Assembly: GCF_018446385.1 (NCBI RefSeq)
Contig: NC_055987.1
Coordinates: 79,727,418 to 79,791,417 of the forward strand
Length of the DNA stretch: 64,000 nt
Origin: Zingiber officinale
Taxonomy: Eukaryota > Streptophyta > Magnoliopsida > Zingiberales > Zingiberaceae
Direction of reading: 5' to 3'
Part shown: piece by piece, positions 23,286 to 35,864 of the stretch
Position numbering within the stretch: the stretch's first letter is position 1
Layout of the letters: the number at the start of each line of letters is the position of its first letter
Translations under genes and position numbers: made by a program
Notes under the pieces: generated by a model
What the model was told of the DNA's origin: nothing
Databases searched by the model: none
The model's input: only the letters and a program-made list of their open reading frames with translations

Positions 23286-23763
23286 ATCAACTTAAAACTG
23301 CAAATGAAGTTAGTGATCCCTATTATAGATGATTCTCCCACTGAGGATATTGATGTTGGTTTATTTTTTGATTCTTGTGTTGATGATGATGTTATGAAAG
23401 GAAGTGTAGGGAGTTATATTGTGGAAGCAGCATCTTAAGAATCACCTCCTTTATCCACACAACCTTCTGAGATTATAAGAGTTGCAAGGATTAAACATGT
23501 AGTGGATCAATGTGTAGGGACTTGTGAAATAGAAGCAAAGTCCCAAGAATCACCACTTTTAGAGGCACCACCACTTGAGCCAGAGCTAGAGCCAATACAA
23601 GATTCAGAAGTCACATCCACATGTTTAGAACTTTCAGGTATCTCTCAGCAAAGAAAGGTTAGTATCTTTTGTGATCTTTTGGAAATTTTATAGATGTACC
23701 AATAGTAGATTTTGTTGGATGTGATTCAATTTGTGATACATATTCAGTTCATCTTAATAAGGT
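23286..23763 (+). other. Remainder of element F interior
   Basis: Continues an acidic, serine/proline/glutamate-rich coding-like text (for example 23502-23693, LEAPPLEPELEPIQDSE) with stops. It is not assigned to a domain. It ends where element C's LTR starts at 23764. Confidence 0.5.
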
Positions 23764-26525
23764 TGTTAGATACGGCAAATAAATAATAAAGGGTTATAGG
23801 AGAATAACCTATTGAAATTTATGGGAATTTTAGATATTTTCCTGGAATTATTTGGAGGTTGTATGGAGGAGTTTAAGGGGATAAATTTTAAGCATAAGGT
23901 GGTACTGGAAATTACCATTAGAGGAGGTTTAATTAAGGGGTAATGAGAACCTAACCTAACCTAACCTCTATAAGAAGCTACAGTGCCTAAAGCCCTAAAA
24001 AAATGCCAACCTTTCCCCTTTCTTGTGTCATTCCTCCTGAGAGCGTCGATCCACAGCCGAGAGCTCGACCACGCCGCGCTCGATCGCCGGCGCCTAGTCG
24101 CAGATCGAATCGCCAATCTCCCCAACCCCTTAACGGAGGTCGCGAAGGGGGGAGCCTTCTCCGAAGAGCAGTAGCGCGCGAGGGATCTCCAGCCAGGAGG
24201 AGCAGAACTGAGCTCCGGAGTTGCTGTGGTTGAACCGCTGATTCCAAGGGCCCGATCTTGGTGGAGAGGGTGTGCTGTAAACAGAGTCTCATCTTCCCGA
24301 GTACAGAGTCGAGCTTATCGGGTCGAGCTTCTCTCCGCCGATCGTGGGGGTTCCGACATCAAGGTATGTTGAACTGTGGATTGTCTCGATTAGGGTTCTA
24401 TGACCATGGATCTGTGATTTGAGGTCAGTGGAGGAGAATTAGGGTAACTGAGAGTTGCTTTCTTGGTAGTGGCTCACTGTGAAGGTTCGGCCAAGATCTC
24501 CAGCAGTGAGTTATCACCGATAAGCCTCCTTGGTAGTGGATTCTCGGCTTTGAGTCATTAGGTAAGGCATCTTTAGTTTCGATTACAGATCTGTAGTATA
24601 AGATGTTGGGTTTCATCAGTGATCATGTGTTTATTGGGTTGATTGTGTATGTGTGTAGCCTACAGAGGCTCTATTGTTGACCTGTGGCAACAGACCTCAC
24701 TAGCGAGCAATTTCCGACAATTTCATTATTCTGGCAGAGGGCTAACAGAAGTAATTTTGGTCCTAAGGTAAGATCTTGGAATTTAGATATCTGCTATAGC
24801 TTAAACCGTATTCGCTCATTAGTAATTGGGGGTTAAATCATGATTGGTAACCCTAATTGGGATGGTTCAAATTAGGGTTTTGGATTGGTTCGAGTAGATC
24901 AGAAAATGAGGTTTAGTATAGGGTAATGAACGAGCCAGATTAATTACATGTCTTGTATATTTGCTTAGTTATTCAATATCATACGTATGTGGTTAAAATT
25001 GATACGTTGACGTAGGACTTTGATCGAGGCGGGTGTTGAGACGAAGTGGACATCGGATTCTGACCACACTTAGAGGCGGGTACTTCTTGACTTGCTTCTT
25101 TAGTTATTGATTTTAGTGCATGAGTTTGTTTCGGATATGTAGTATCTAACTTGACTCCACTCATATTCGTTTCTTTGGCTTGATACTTTGTCCACTCAAT
25201 CTTTGAGATGCTCGAATTCGTATCTATACAGTCTCATGTCGTTATCTTTGATAATTAGCATATACTAGACACCATGTTTACCTGTTTGACTATTGTTTAT
25301 TTATGTTTTGTATTGAGCATGCGGCTTCATGTAGCATACCTGATTCTTGTTGTATATGTATGCTGACTGTTGCATTATCCATATCATGTCATAGCATGCA
25401 TGTCGGCGACCATGTCTCCCTTGTGGTTGAGAGGGTCGTTGGCCAAAGTCGCACACTCGACCACTTTTGGGTAGTGGTAGCGAGAGTGTGTCGCTTGTCC
25501 TGTTATACACTTACTCGGTCACTCATGGGTAGTGGCGGCTGGAGTGGTGAGCAGTAGGGACCCTATTACGACGAAGCTAGATAGCTACTATGCAAACTGT
25601 CCACTCGATCACTCGAGAGTGGAGACGGCTGGAGTGTTGTACAGTAGTCACTGATCCGGCCTCTTGACCATACAGGAGTCGTGATGCAGAGAGGTGGGCG
25701 GGATGGTCATTCGTGCATACGTTGCTGTTATTTTACATGTTTATATCGATGTTGTTTGCTTATGTTGTTGGTTGTTTACTTACGCAGTTCTGTTATCACA
25801 TACCTGTTATATATGCTTAGACACTGCTTACTTTGATAGTATACCTTACATGTGATCTGGGTAGTTATGAGCACTATTGTAGCAGTTTTGTGTTACTTCT
25901 GACTTTATACTACTAGCCTAGGATATGGTATCAGGTATGGATTTACATGCTTTGTGTACACAGTAGTATCTGCTATTTATCTTTCCGAGACTGTATACTG
26001 TTGTATTCCTAGCTCACTATTTTACTCATGCACTATCTATCTATTACCCGCTGAGTCTTTAGCACTCACCACATGTAAACTGGTTATTTCGCCAGGTAGC
26101 CAATAGTGATGCCAGTACACTTGGAGGAGGATCCTGATTACCGGTCCCACATCGCTTCCGAGGACAGATTTCGGGTTTCGTTTATCATTTTTGGATATGA
26201 GTTGAACTTGTGAACTTAGTATTGTAATAATCGTTGTGGACTTAATGTTATTTTGTATTTGGTTTTGTTTTGTCGAGGTGTCAAGCCGGGTCGGCCCGCG
26301 ATGAGTAGTTTTGTTATTTTGTGCTTATTATCTATTTTCTGCTGTGTTTGATTTAACAGTCGTGTGGGTTGCACATTTTCTGTGTGGTTACGGTTATTTC
26401 CAGCCATATTGGCTGTGTTTTGCATATGTATCTCTGTCGGCTATGTATACTGTTTTCATTTGTCACTACTACAGGGGAGGTGTTGTCCGATTTTCGTCGG
26501 ATAACCTTACTCTCGGGGCGTGACA
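23764..26525 (+). mobile_element. 5' LTR of element C
   Basis: Runs from TGTTAGATAC to GGGGCGTGACA. A TATAAG box lies at about 23969 after CCTAAC hexamers, then a GC-rich leader (24000-24360). Two or three imperfect 'CACTCGxxCACTxxxGxGTGG ... GGCTGGAGTG' repeats lie at 25450-25650. Open frames at 23983-24292 and 25301-25557 are LTR text. Confidence 0.88.
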
Positions 26526-26531
26526 ATTTAT

Positions 26532-26543
26532 TGGTATCAGACC
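26532..26543 (+). other. Primer-binding site of element C, decayed
   Basis: TGGTATCAGACC lies 6 bp after the LTR end; the usual site reads TGGTATCAGAGC. Confidence 0.75.
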
Positions 26544-26726
26544 CACAGGTTTACGATGCCTGTTTCGCAAGTTGTGGATTTTCCGTGATTTAATTCCTCG
26601 ATGTGACTTTTTGGAGATTTGGGACCAGGTAGTGGTGGAACACCTCCAAGTTATTGGATGTAAGTTTTGTAAGTATAATCATGTATTGTTGATAGTACTT
26701 ATTATTATTAGTTGTTAATAACAGGT

Positions 26727-29640
26727 ATGAGACGAGGTCGGTCGGCAGCTAGTTCTCGTCGTGGTCCAGATGACCACGGAAACAACCTACCGAGTTTAGG
26801 AAGCCAGAACTAGTGACCCAGGAGGTAGATTCGTCTAAGGATCTAACTGATGTGGAGACAGTTAGTCAAGGACAGGCCAATCTAACTCCTAATAGAGATC
26901 AAGGATATCAGCCTCAAGAGATTCCTTCAGTTGTACCACCTATGGGAGATCAAGGATTCCACCCTTAGGGAATTCCCTCTGTGATACCATCAGCAGTTCC
27001 TGCACCCGTTGCTACGGGTTGGGTGATGGACAGAGCTCGTATACCGTGTTAGTATTAGTCCTAGTATCAATTATGAGATGATTGTAATGAGCTCATTTTG
27101 TATCATATACCATTATTAATAAACGGCAAAGTTGGTTATTATATTTATTTCAGTTCAATGCCAATTAAATAAGTATAATAATGTCCTTGGGTAGTAGGTT
27201 CTTATCTATAGTATATCAATTGGTTGAATTGATAGTGAGATATTGTAGAGAACACTACTCTTAACTATTCCTAGTCGAGCATTAATATACAAGGACAATA
27301 TTAATGCGTTGAGACTAGCAGGTAGGTCAACGGATGACTTGATCTCACAAGTCATGGATATGAGATATCAGGTTGACACATGGGTATATATTAGAGAATA
27401 TATACTGAATGACCCACCATGAGAATGTTTCATGGATCATTATATGAGTGTTATAAACATTCTCATGTGACTATTAGTATGAATAGTCCTTAGACTTGAA
27501 GTCACTACGGTTCCCTACATAAGGAGTTGTGTACTTTGGTATCGGCAAACGTCACCTATAATAAGGTAGACAATAAAGTCGATCACTGGGTATGCAATGA
27601 ATTATGTGGAGGGATGTGAGTGATGTAGATGGGATCTATCCCTTCCATATGTCGAAAGTGATATCTGTGGGCCCCTTGATTAGTAGGACACAAAGAAAGC
27701 ATGATCATGCTCAAATGAGTCAATATGAGATATTCAGCTTATTTGATTGAGTGTGTCTACTTAGAGATCAAGAAATAAAAAGGTTGATAAGAGGATGACA
27801 CGGTCTATGCCTCATTGATCAATCTAGATATCAAGGATAGAGGGACCAAGTCATACAAGATAATAGCCACGGACAGGTTAGGTCGGATCTCGACTTTCTC
27901 GTCACTTGGATAGCAATGATGCCTTGCTAGATGTCACTTATTGCTTATGTATCTAAATGTTGATTTGGGTACATTGCTAACATTACGAGAACCTATTGTG
28001 CCACATACAAAGAACAAGTAGATTTGGAGATGGGTTCATATGATGAATCATTGGATTAGTCTAATCCGAATTGGATTTATTGAGTTAGACTCAATTGGAT
28101 CTAGTTATTGGATCAAGTCCAATTCAAACTAGACTTGAGGAAGTTAATTCAAATTAATGAAATAGTGATTCATTGAATTTGAATTGCATGAGAATTAATT
28201 GAGTAAGACTCGATTGAATTAGACTTGAGTTAGACTTGAGTTAGACTCAAGTGAGTTATACTTAAGTTAGACTTAAGTGAGGATAAATGAGAAGACATTC
28301 ATTGAATTTTTTAAATTCAATGAATTATTATATTCAATTTTTGAAATTGAATGAAAAAATGAGGAGTTTCAAAATGACCCTTAATGGAGAGTCAATACTC
28401 ATTAAGGCTCATTAATGGAATTAATGGCATTAAGTGTTTTCATTGGATGAAAAATACTTAAGTCATTTTACTCTCATTTTTTCTTGTTTTTCATTATCCT
28501 TCCTCTTCTTCTTCCTCTCTTGGCTGAAATCACTCTTGGTTGCTAGCACAACCATAAGTGTTTTTCTTCTCCATTTTGTGAGTTTGTGAGACAAACGAAG
28601 GAACACTTGTTCGTGTGGATACCGAAAGAGGAACGGACGCTTGATTGTGCTGAGATCCGAGCTGTCGGGAGATCGTGTGCACGCTACAAAGGTATACTCT
28701 ATCATGTTCTTAGATATAAACTTAGTATATAATTATGTTTCCCTTCGCATGGATCTTCTGGAGGAAATAAGTTTTTCCACTGCGCGTTTGCGTGTTTAGC
28801 AACCTATTTCCTTACATACCATTACTAGCGAGGTCTGTCAAGGATAGATTTACCTTATACCAGGGCAGAACGGATCCTTGGGTTGCTCGGAGTTGGTTAA
28901 AGAATTTGGAGCACACATTCAGATACATGAAATGTACAGATGAGGAGAAAGTGGAACTGGCGATGTATCACCTCCGAGATTAGGCTGTCACTTGGTGGGA
29001 TATGCAGAAGACGATCTTCGGGGAGCAACACATCACATGGTTGATGTTTCGTGATGCTTTCGAGAGACAGTATTTCCCTACTACCTTCTATCTTGCTCGC
29101 CGCCAGGAGTTTCTGAACCTTAAGCAGGGTGATCGTTCAGTAATGGAGTAGAATGTAGAGTTCAGTAGGTTGGCTGAATTTTGTCCTCATCTAGTGGCAC
29201 AGGACTACAATCGGATGCATCAGTTTACCTAGGGTCTTGCTGCATATATTCGGATCCGGATGTCAGGTTTTCCAGGTAGTTCTTATCGGGAAGTGTTGGA
29301 TCGAGCATTGTTTATTGAGATGACTCAACAGCAGGTAACTCAAGAGAAAGGCCATGATAAGCAGCCGTCACAAAAGAGAGGGAATAAGGGTCAGAGCTCA
29401 CAGGATACTACTGGAGGATCCTCTCGGCCACAGAAGGCAGGGCGGACATCAAATGGAACATCTCGTCCTTCTCAGCGTGACTAGAAGAAATATAGAACTG
29501 GATCCAGATGTTACCAGTGTGGCTCCAAAAGTCATTCCAAACACCAGTGCCCTTTGGATCACTCCATTTGCTACTATTGCAAACTACCAGGGCATGAGAG
29601 TCGGGATTGTACTTTGAAGGCACAGTTGGAGGCTACTAAG
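26727..29640 (+). pseudogene. Gag of element C, split by a solo LTR
   Basis: ATG 26727 begins MRRGRSAASSRRG, followed by stops. The proline-rich N-terminal region runs to about 27046, where solo LTR H is inserted. Gag resumes at 28817 (RSVKDRFTLYQGR) with the capsid-like domain (WLKNLEHTFRYMKC, YHLRD, then TWWD) and is cut by TAG at 28981 and 29149 and by TAG near 29231. Two zinc knuckles end it, CYQCGSKSHSKHQC (about 29512) and CYYCKLPGHESRDC (about 29572). The parent architecture matches element B's gag. Confidence 0.88.
27047..28816 (+). mobile_element. Solo copia LTR inside element C's gag (LTR H)
   Basis: Runs from TGTTAGTATTAG to CCTTACA, 1770 bp, clearly related in layout and text to element D's LTR (for example the GAACACTACTCT and GTCATGGATAT segments). 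Flanks are TACCG (27042-27046) and TACCA (28817-28821), a target duplication with one later change. Removing the LTR and one copy restores an uninterrupted gag reading across RARIP/LLARS. Confidence 0.92.
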
Positions 29641-32600
29641 GTTACATCTCAGGGGGGGAACCCTCACAGACACGACAACAGAGAGGATCACAGAAGACTC
29701 AGAGTGCTCCTCGTCAATAGCGACTGCCTCCTTCTCAAGGATAGATATATTATATCCGGGGTTAGGAACCATCGACTACACAGTATTCTACCGCAGAGTC
29801 TTTTCATCAGGCATATCCAGTACAGTAGGATTTTCATCTACCTCAGCCTTATTCAGTGTATCAGCAGCAGCCACAGCCTTAGTACCAGCAGTCAACTCCC
29901 GTACCTCCGATTCTAGCCCAGATCAACCCAGGGATGCCACAGCTGAGCTCAGAGGTGGGTCACGTGTATGCTGTCACACGGGAGGAGGCACAGCGAGCTG
30001 AAGGATCGATTTTCCGAGGTACTATTTCAGTTTACACATTTACTATAGATCTATTGATAGATATTGGTAGTTCCCATTCATTTATATCTCGGGTATTTCT
30101 GGGTAAAATCGGGAGGTTGCCTACTCGTCGGACCCGTGGGTTGACAATATCTCTACCATCTGGCGAGGTACTAAGTATTAGTCTGGAAGTCAAAGGATGT
30201 CATTTAGACTTCAATGGTCAGACTCTTATGGTGGATCTGCAGGTATTAGAAATGGTGGAATTTGATATTATATTGGGCATGGATTGGTTGGCCATGAACC
30301 ATGCCACATCGACTGTGGAGCAAGAGTAGTCACATTCCGACCTTATTGGAACCGGGGGTGATGGGATATCAGTCATATCAGTAATGCAAGTGAGGAGATT
30401 ATTGTCACAGGGTTGTCAAGGATATTTCCTGCCCATGGTTAAGGTTGGTTTGGATGCATTACCATGAATCTCGGATGTTCCTATTGTTCGAGAATTTCCA
30501 AATGTGTTCCCTGACGAACTTCCCGGTTTGCCTCCTAAAAGGCAAGTCGAGTTTACGATTGAGGTGGTTCTGGGAACAACACTGGTATCCAAGACCCCCT
30601 ATTGTATGGCACCGAAAGAATTAGAGGAGCTGAATGTTCAGTTGCAGGAGCTGTTGGATAGAGGATTCATCCATCCCAATGTTTCTCCATGGGGAGCCCC
30701 AATACTCTTCGTTAAGAAGAAGGATGGATCACTGAGATTATGTATTGATTACCGACAGCTGAATGCGACGACTATTAAGAACAAATACCCACTACCTCGT
30801 ATTGAAGATTTATTTGATCAGCTGAAGGATACCTGTGTATATTCTAAGATTGATTTGCGCGCAGGCTATCATCAGCTCGGGGTTAGAGATTCAGATATTC
30901 CGAAGACAGCGTTTCACACTCGTTATGGTCACTATGAGTTCTTGGTAATGTCATTTGGGCTTACCAATGCGCTAGCGATATTCATGGATCTTATGAACAG
31001 AGCATTCCTTCAGTATTTGAATCAGTTTGTCATTGTGTTCATTGATGATATTCTGATATATTCCTGATCTGAGGAGGAACACAAGCTACATCTTCACATA
31101 GTTTTGGAGACGCTACGGTGGGAACACCTCTATGCGAAGTTTAGTAAATGCGTATTCTGGCTACCTTCAGTGGGATTTCTTGGGCACATCATTTCCAGCA
31201 AAGGCATATCAGTTGATCCATAGAAGATTGAGACCATCACTAGCTGGGAACAGTCGAAGACAGTACAAGAGATACGTAGCTTCTTGGGATTAGCTAGTTA
31301 TTATCGAAGGTTCATCGAAGGTTTCTCCAGCATAGCCTTACCTTTGACACGATTGACCCAAAAGGGAGAGAAATTTAGCTAGACAAAATCTTGTGAGCAA
31401 AGCTTTTAGGAGCTTAAGCAGAGGCTCGTTACTGCACCAGTATTAGTACTTCCCTCTGGTATGGATGGGTTTGTACTTTTCACGGATGCTTCATATCAGG
31501 GATTAGGGGCAGTACTTATGCAACACAAGTGAGTGGTGTCATATGCCTCACGTCTGCTGAAGGATTATGAGAGTAATTACCCAATCCATGATTTAGAGTT
31601 GGCAGCTATCATTTTGCATTGAAAATCTGGCGACATCATTTATATGGGATCACCTTCGAGATTTACACAGATCATAAGAGCCTCAAGTATTTGTTTACCC
31701 AGAAGGAACTAAATCTGCGATAGAGAAGATGGATGGAGTTCTTGAAAGATTATGACTGCACAATTAATTACCACCCGGGAAAAGCCAACGTAGTGGCCGA
31801 TGCTTTGAGCAGGAAATCACGAGGAGTTTTGGCTTGCCACCGAGTGATGGTTACAAAATTGATACAGAGCTTCTCTGAGTTGGGGTTGATGGAGCAAGCA
31901 TAAACAGAGCGAGGCCTGTTAGTCACCATGGTTGCCCAGCCACCTATAGTTGAGCGTATCAAAGAGGCTCGGGTTATAGATCAGCATCTACAATTTTTAC
32001 GTAGCAGAGTTATCTCAGGGCAGCAGACAGAGTTTGCCTGTGATGATAGTGGAATTCTGTATTTCCATGGAAGATTATGTGTTCCTGAGTCACATCCTGT
32101 TCAGGAGGACTTGCTACGGGAAGCACATCGATCTAGATTCGCGATTCATCCAGGAGGTACTCGTATGTACAAGGATCAGAAACAATCATACTAGTGGAAT
32201 GGCATGAAGAAGGACATTGCGACATTTGTGGTGCAATGTTTGGTTTGTCAGCAAATAAAGGCGGAGCATCAGAGACCAGCTGGTTTACTACAGAAGATAG
32301 AAATACCAGAATGGAAATGGGAGCATATCACGATGGACTTTGTGGTAGGGCTACCCCGGGGCCGGAAGGGGCATGATGTGATTTGGGTAATCGTTGATCG
32401 ATTAACCAAATATGCACACTTTTTATCGATCCGTAGGATGGATTCGTTGGATCAATCGGCAGAATTATACTGCAGAGAGATCATCAGACTGCATGGTATA
32501 CCTCTGAGTATTATACCAGATAGGTATCCACGATTTACTTCTCGATTTTGGCGGAGTCTACAGCAGGTCATGGGTACGGAACTCCATTTTAGTACTGCAT

Positions 32601-33200
32601 TTCACCCTCAGACCGATGGGCAATCAGAGCGTACTATCCAGACATTGGAGGATCTACTGAGATCTTGTGTTATAAACTTCGACGCTAGCTGGTAGAGTCA
32701 TTTGCACTTGGTGGAGTTTGCATATAACAACAGTTATCACTCAGCGATTCAGATGCCACCTTTTGAGGCATTGTATGGCAGAGCATGTAGATCGCCTACT
32801 TTATGGGACGAGGTTGGAGAATCGTCAGTCTTGGGGTCGCAAGGTATTCAGCGAGATGCAGAGTTGGTTGGCACCATTAGATGCAGAATGTCAGAAGCCC
32901 AGGACTGACAAAAAAGTTATGCGGATCGGAGACGGAGACCTTTAGAGTTTTCTGTGGATGATCATGTGTTCCTGCGAGTGTCTCCTACCAAGGGGGTTAG
33001 GAGGTTTAGATTGAGAGGGAAGTTAGTTCCTCGTTACATTGGACCCTTTAAGATACTTAAGAGGATTGGCGAGGTAGCTTATCGATTGGCGCTACCACCG
33101 TCACTTGCTGGGGTGCATGATATATTTCACGTATCTATGTTGAGGAAGTACGTGCCACACCCTACGCATATTTTGACAGATGTATCGATCACTCTTCAAA
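29641..33200 (+). pseudogene. Protease-RT-RNase H-integrase of element C, broken
   Basis: Protease at about 30030-30290 reads [10 protein letters not shown] where active enzymes have DTG, so the catalytic Thr is changed. RT is open at 30504-31067 with [21 protein letters not shown] and [12 protein letters not shown] then replaces the next residue. RNase H follows at about 31470-31820 ([32 protein letters not shown]) with stops and a frame change. Integrase spans 31928-32910: zinc finger with CLVCQQIKAEH, catalytic D in ITMDF, D in IPDRYP and E in DGQSERTIQ, cut by TAG near 32694. The C-terminal GPF-type domain (about 32950-33180, [16 protein letters not shown]) is followed by the truncation. 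The chromodomain is missing. Confidence 0.9.
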
Positions 33201-33415
33201 CTCCACCCATGATGACCGGTCATGGCCGGTCCCAAGCCTGAATAAAGGAGGAGGGTTGCATTAGGTTGCCAGCCAGCGTCAAACTATGGCAAATATTCAA
33301 TAAATGAATCCATTAAACTATTGTGTTAATGCTAGGTTGTTCCCCAGAAGGAACGCGTTGCAGGGTCCGACTTTAACGTCTCGGCAAGGACCGCTACATC
33401 TCCAGAACTCGGGTG
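33201..33415. other. Unassigned segment between elements C and E
   Basis: Starts near GGTCATGGCCGGTCCCAAGCC, with GAATAAAGGAGGAGGGTTG, and contains no reading frame of note. It is not LTR or pol of either neighbour. It reminds me of the 5' leader of a plant LINE-like element, but I cannot confirm this. Confidence 0.3.
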
Positions 33416-34678
33416 TGTTGGATCGAGACGCGCTAGAGGGGGGTGAATAGCGCTCGCGGCTATTTCTTTTGATTATCGGAATCGTAAATTGTATTAAAAA
33501 CTAATAGAGTAATAAGCAGTGGAAAGTAAATAAGAGAAAAGCAAACACACATAGAAGGACACGGAGAATTTACTTCGTTCGGAGCCTGTAGCGACTCCTA
33601 CTCGAAGGCTCGCGATCCTTGATCGCTTACTGTGGGAAACAACTATAAGCTCGAATAGATTTACAAGTTTAAGTACAAGAAACAAATAAAGAACGTAAAT
33701 AAACTTTTATACCGACAACTAAAATGCTAAATTGAAGCTCCAGGTCGTCGGTGTCGAGTTGCAGCACTTCGGAATGAGTTCGTTAGCAGTTGAATGCAGA
33801 AGAATCGCTTAACCGTTGATTTCCTTCACTAAGGGCATCCAAGGCGCCTTGAAAGCCTCCGAAGGCGCCTCCACAGCTTCGAGTCCACCGTGCATATGAG
33901 CGCTGACCATTCTGCGCTTATCGCCTTGAAGGCGCCTTCATCCATCTTCAAGGCGCCTCCAATGGAGCATCCAAGGTGCCTTCACGCACCATGAAGGCGC
34001 CTCTAGTGGGTCTGCGCAGCCACGTCACTTTAGCCACCGAAGTGCCTCCAAGCTCTATGGAGGTTCCTCGGACACTGTTCATCCGAGGCTATTCTTCACA
34101 CTTTGGTCCCTGCAAGATACATTAATCCCAAATATACCCTGCAGCACAAAGTTAGCAAATAAAACATAATAGATATGATAATGACAGTCTCTGGACTGTC
34201 CGGGTCTGACTTCGGATTTCCAACCGGAAACCTTAGGTCGACTCGACGCCTACTGTTCCCTCTACGGGGAACGCGTCCTCACCTACTCCACTTAGGAGAT
34301 TTACCTATTGCCAGTGCGATCCTCCAGATCGACTGAACTTTTGCTCAGCACTCGACGCTCCCGGACTTTCTGCTGGACATCCGCTTCCCGGCTCGTCCAG
34401 TCTTTCACCTGGTTCGCGACACCAGGACTTTCCACCTAGGGTTACCACCCCCTGGGACTTTTGCCTGAAGCCATCGACCTGCCAAGACTTTTCGCATAGG
34501 GTTACCACCCCCTATGACCTAGGGTTACCACCCCCTAGGGTTTTTCCTTTGCCTAACCGCAGCTAGGACTTTCCTGAAATACTCAAGTAGACTTGTTAGA
34601 TCACTAACCACCTTAACTTTGAATCCTTTGCCATTATCAAAACACGAGTTCAATCATCGGATGCTTCCCGCACCAACA
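33416..34678 (-). mobile_element. 3' LTR of SIRE-type element E
   Basis: Runs TGTTGGTGCGGGAAGC (minus strand, from 34678) to CTCGATCCAACA (33416). It matches the solo LTR at 59473-60746 in reverse, including the GGCGCC palindromes (about 33838-34075) and several copies of CTAGGGGGTGGTAACCC (34430-34540). The ends form the inverted repeat TGTTGG/CCAACA. Confidence 0.93.
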
Positions 34679-34692
34679 ATCTCCCCCTTTTT
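34679..34692 (-). other. Polypurine tract of element E
   Basis: Minus strand AAAAAGGGGGAGAT directly precedes the 3' LTR. Confidence 0.85.
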
Positions 34693-35103
34693 GATTATGG
34701 CAACTCAAATTCAAAGTTAAGTAAACAGATATCAAATAAAGAATAGATGCAAATGAAAACATTTAAAGCAAGCTTAACATCAATGAATATTTTGCTAAAG
34801 TAAACTCCATGAATTTAAAGTATAGCATCAAGTTTAGACTCCCCCTTAATTGTTACTCCCCCTTTAATATTCATTATTTTAAATTTGAATTTGCTACTCT
34901 TATTTTTGAATTTGAATTTGATAATTATTTGAGTATTTGAATTTGTAATTTGCTACTCTCCCCCTTTGCCATATATCAAAAATAATCAAAATAGTCATTC
35001 GATTTTTAAAGAGGGATAACAAGATTTTGATAACACTTAACATTTTATAATTTTCTTTTCTTACCTTTTAGCTAAGTGAAATAAAGATCTAAAAGTTAAT
35101 AAG
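34693..35103 (-). other. 3' interior of element E, distal part
   Basis: Pyrimidine-rich, low-complexity text with several CTCCCCCTT blocks (34842, 34856, 34960), i.e. extra purine tracts on the minus strand. No reading frame. Element A begins at 35104 after ATAAG. Confidence 0.7.
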
Positions 35104-35864
35104 TGTAACACCCATAGAGTACTTAGCAAGAATTTTAGATATTTTTATCGTGAATAAAAATATAGGCCTTATGTGGAAATTGCAAAAATAATAAAAATGA
35201 AATAGAACCAAAAAGAGAGATGACCAAGGCTTGAACCTTGGATCTCTTACTAGATATATGCATGTGTTGACCAATAGAAATTATTGTTAAAGAAAGAAGT
35301 GACAATCTAGTTAAGGGTAAGAAAAGAGATTTTTCATTGAGAAGGAGAAGTTAGAGTTGTCTTCCTCTCTCTCAAAAGAAAAGAGGATTCTTGCTTCCTC
35401 TTCTCATTAAGGAGAAGTAAAAGAAAGGAGAAGGAAAAGTACATTTTCCCTTCCTCCTCTCACGATGAATAAAAGGGAAAATTAAAGAGGAAAACTCATT
35501 TGCTCCTCTTCCTCCTCCCTCCTCCTCCTCACCGTGACCAAGACCTTCCCCCACCTCTCCTTGCCGAAATCCAAAAAGAAAAAAAAAAACAAAGAAGACC
35601 CCTCTCTAGGAAGGCTCCACAAGCAAGATCCCTTTTCCTTAAGCAAATAAGGATGTAAGTATTCCCTCACCTGTGGTACAAGTTGCTTACGGTATTTTCG
35701 AAAGATTTGAACTCTTAGAATTAGGAATAAAATGAAGAGAAGAAACCATGCTTATGTACTTTAGTAGGGTATGATATGAATTTAGTTAGAAAAGAAATTA
35801 TGTGTGTGATGTTAAATTGATCTTCTTATTAAGATGTTTATTGACCTTCTTTTCTTTTACAAGG

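Larger units (their letters stand above)
23764..33200 (+). mobile_element. Ty3/gypsy element truncated at the 3' end (element C)
   Basis: 5' LTR (23764-26525), PBS, gag, protease, RT, RNase H and integrase are in Ty3/gypsy order, but no chromodomain, polypurine tract or 3' LTR follows. The pol text stops resembling its relative in element B at about 33196-33215. The LTR starts TGTTAGATACGGCAAATAAATAATA, alignable to the start of element B's LTRs, so C and B are related families. Stops are numerous, indicating an older copy. It sits in element F's interior. Confidence 0.88.

Noticed and set aside
23946..23968. CCTAAC hexamer repeats resembling telomere sequence
   Set aside because: Only about four units of a six-base motif; plant telomere repeat is seven bases (CCCTAAA). 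It is part of element C's LTR upstream of its TATA box.
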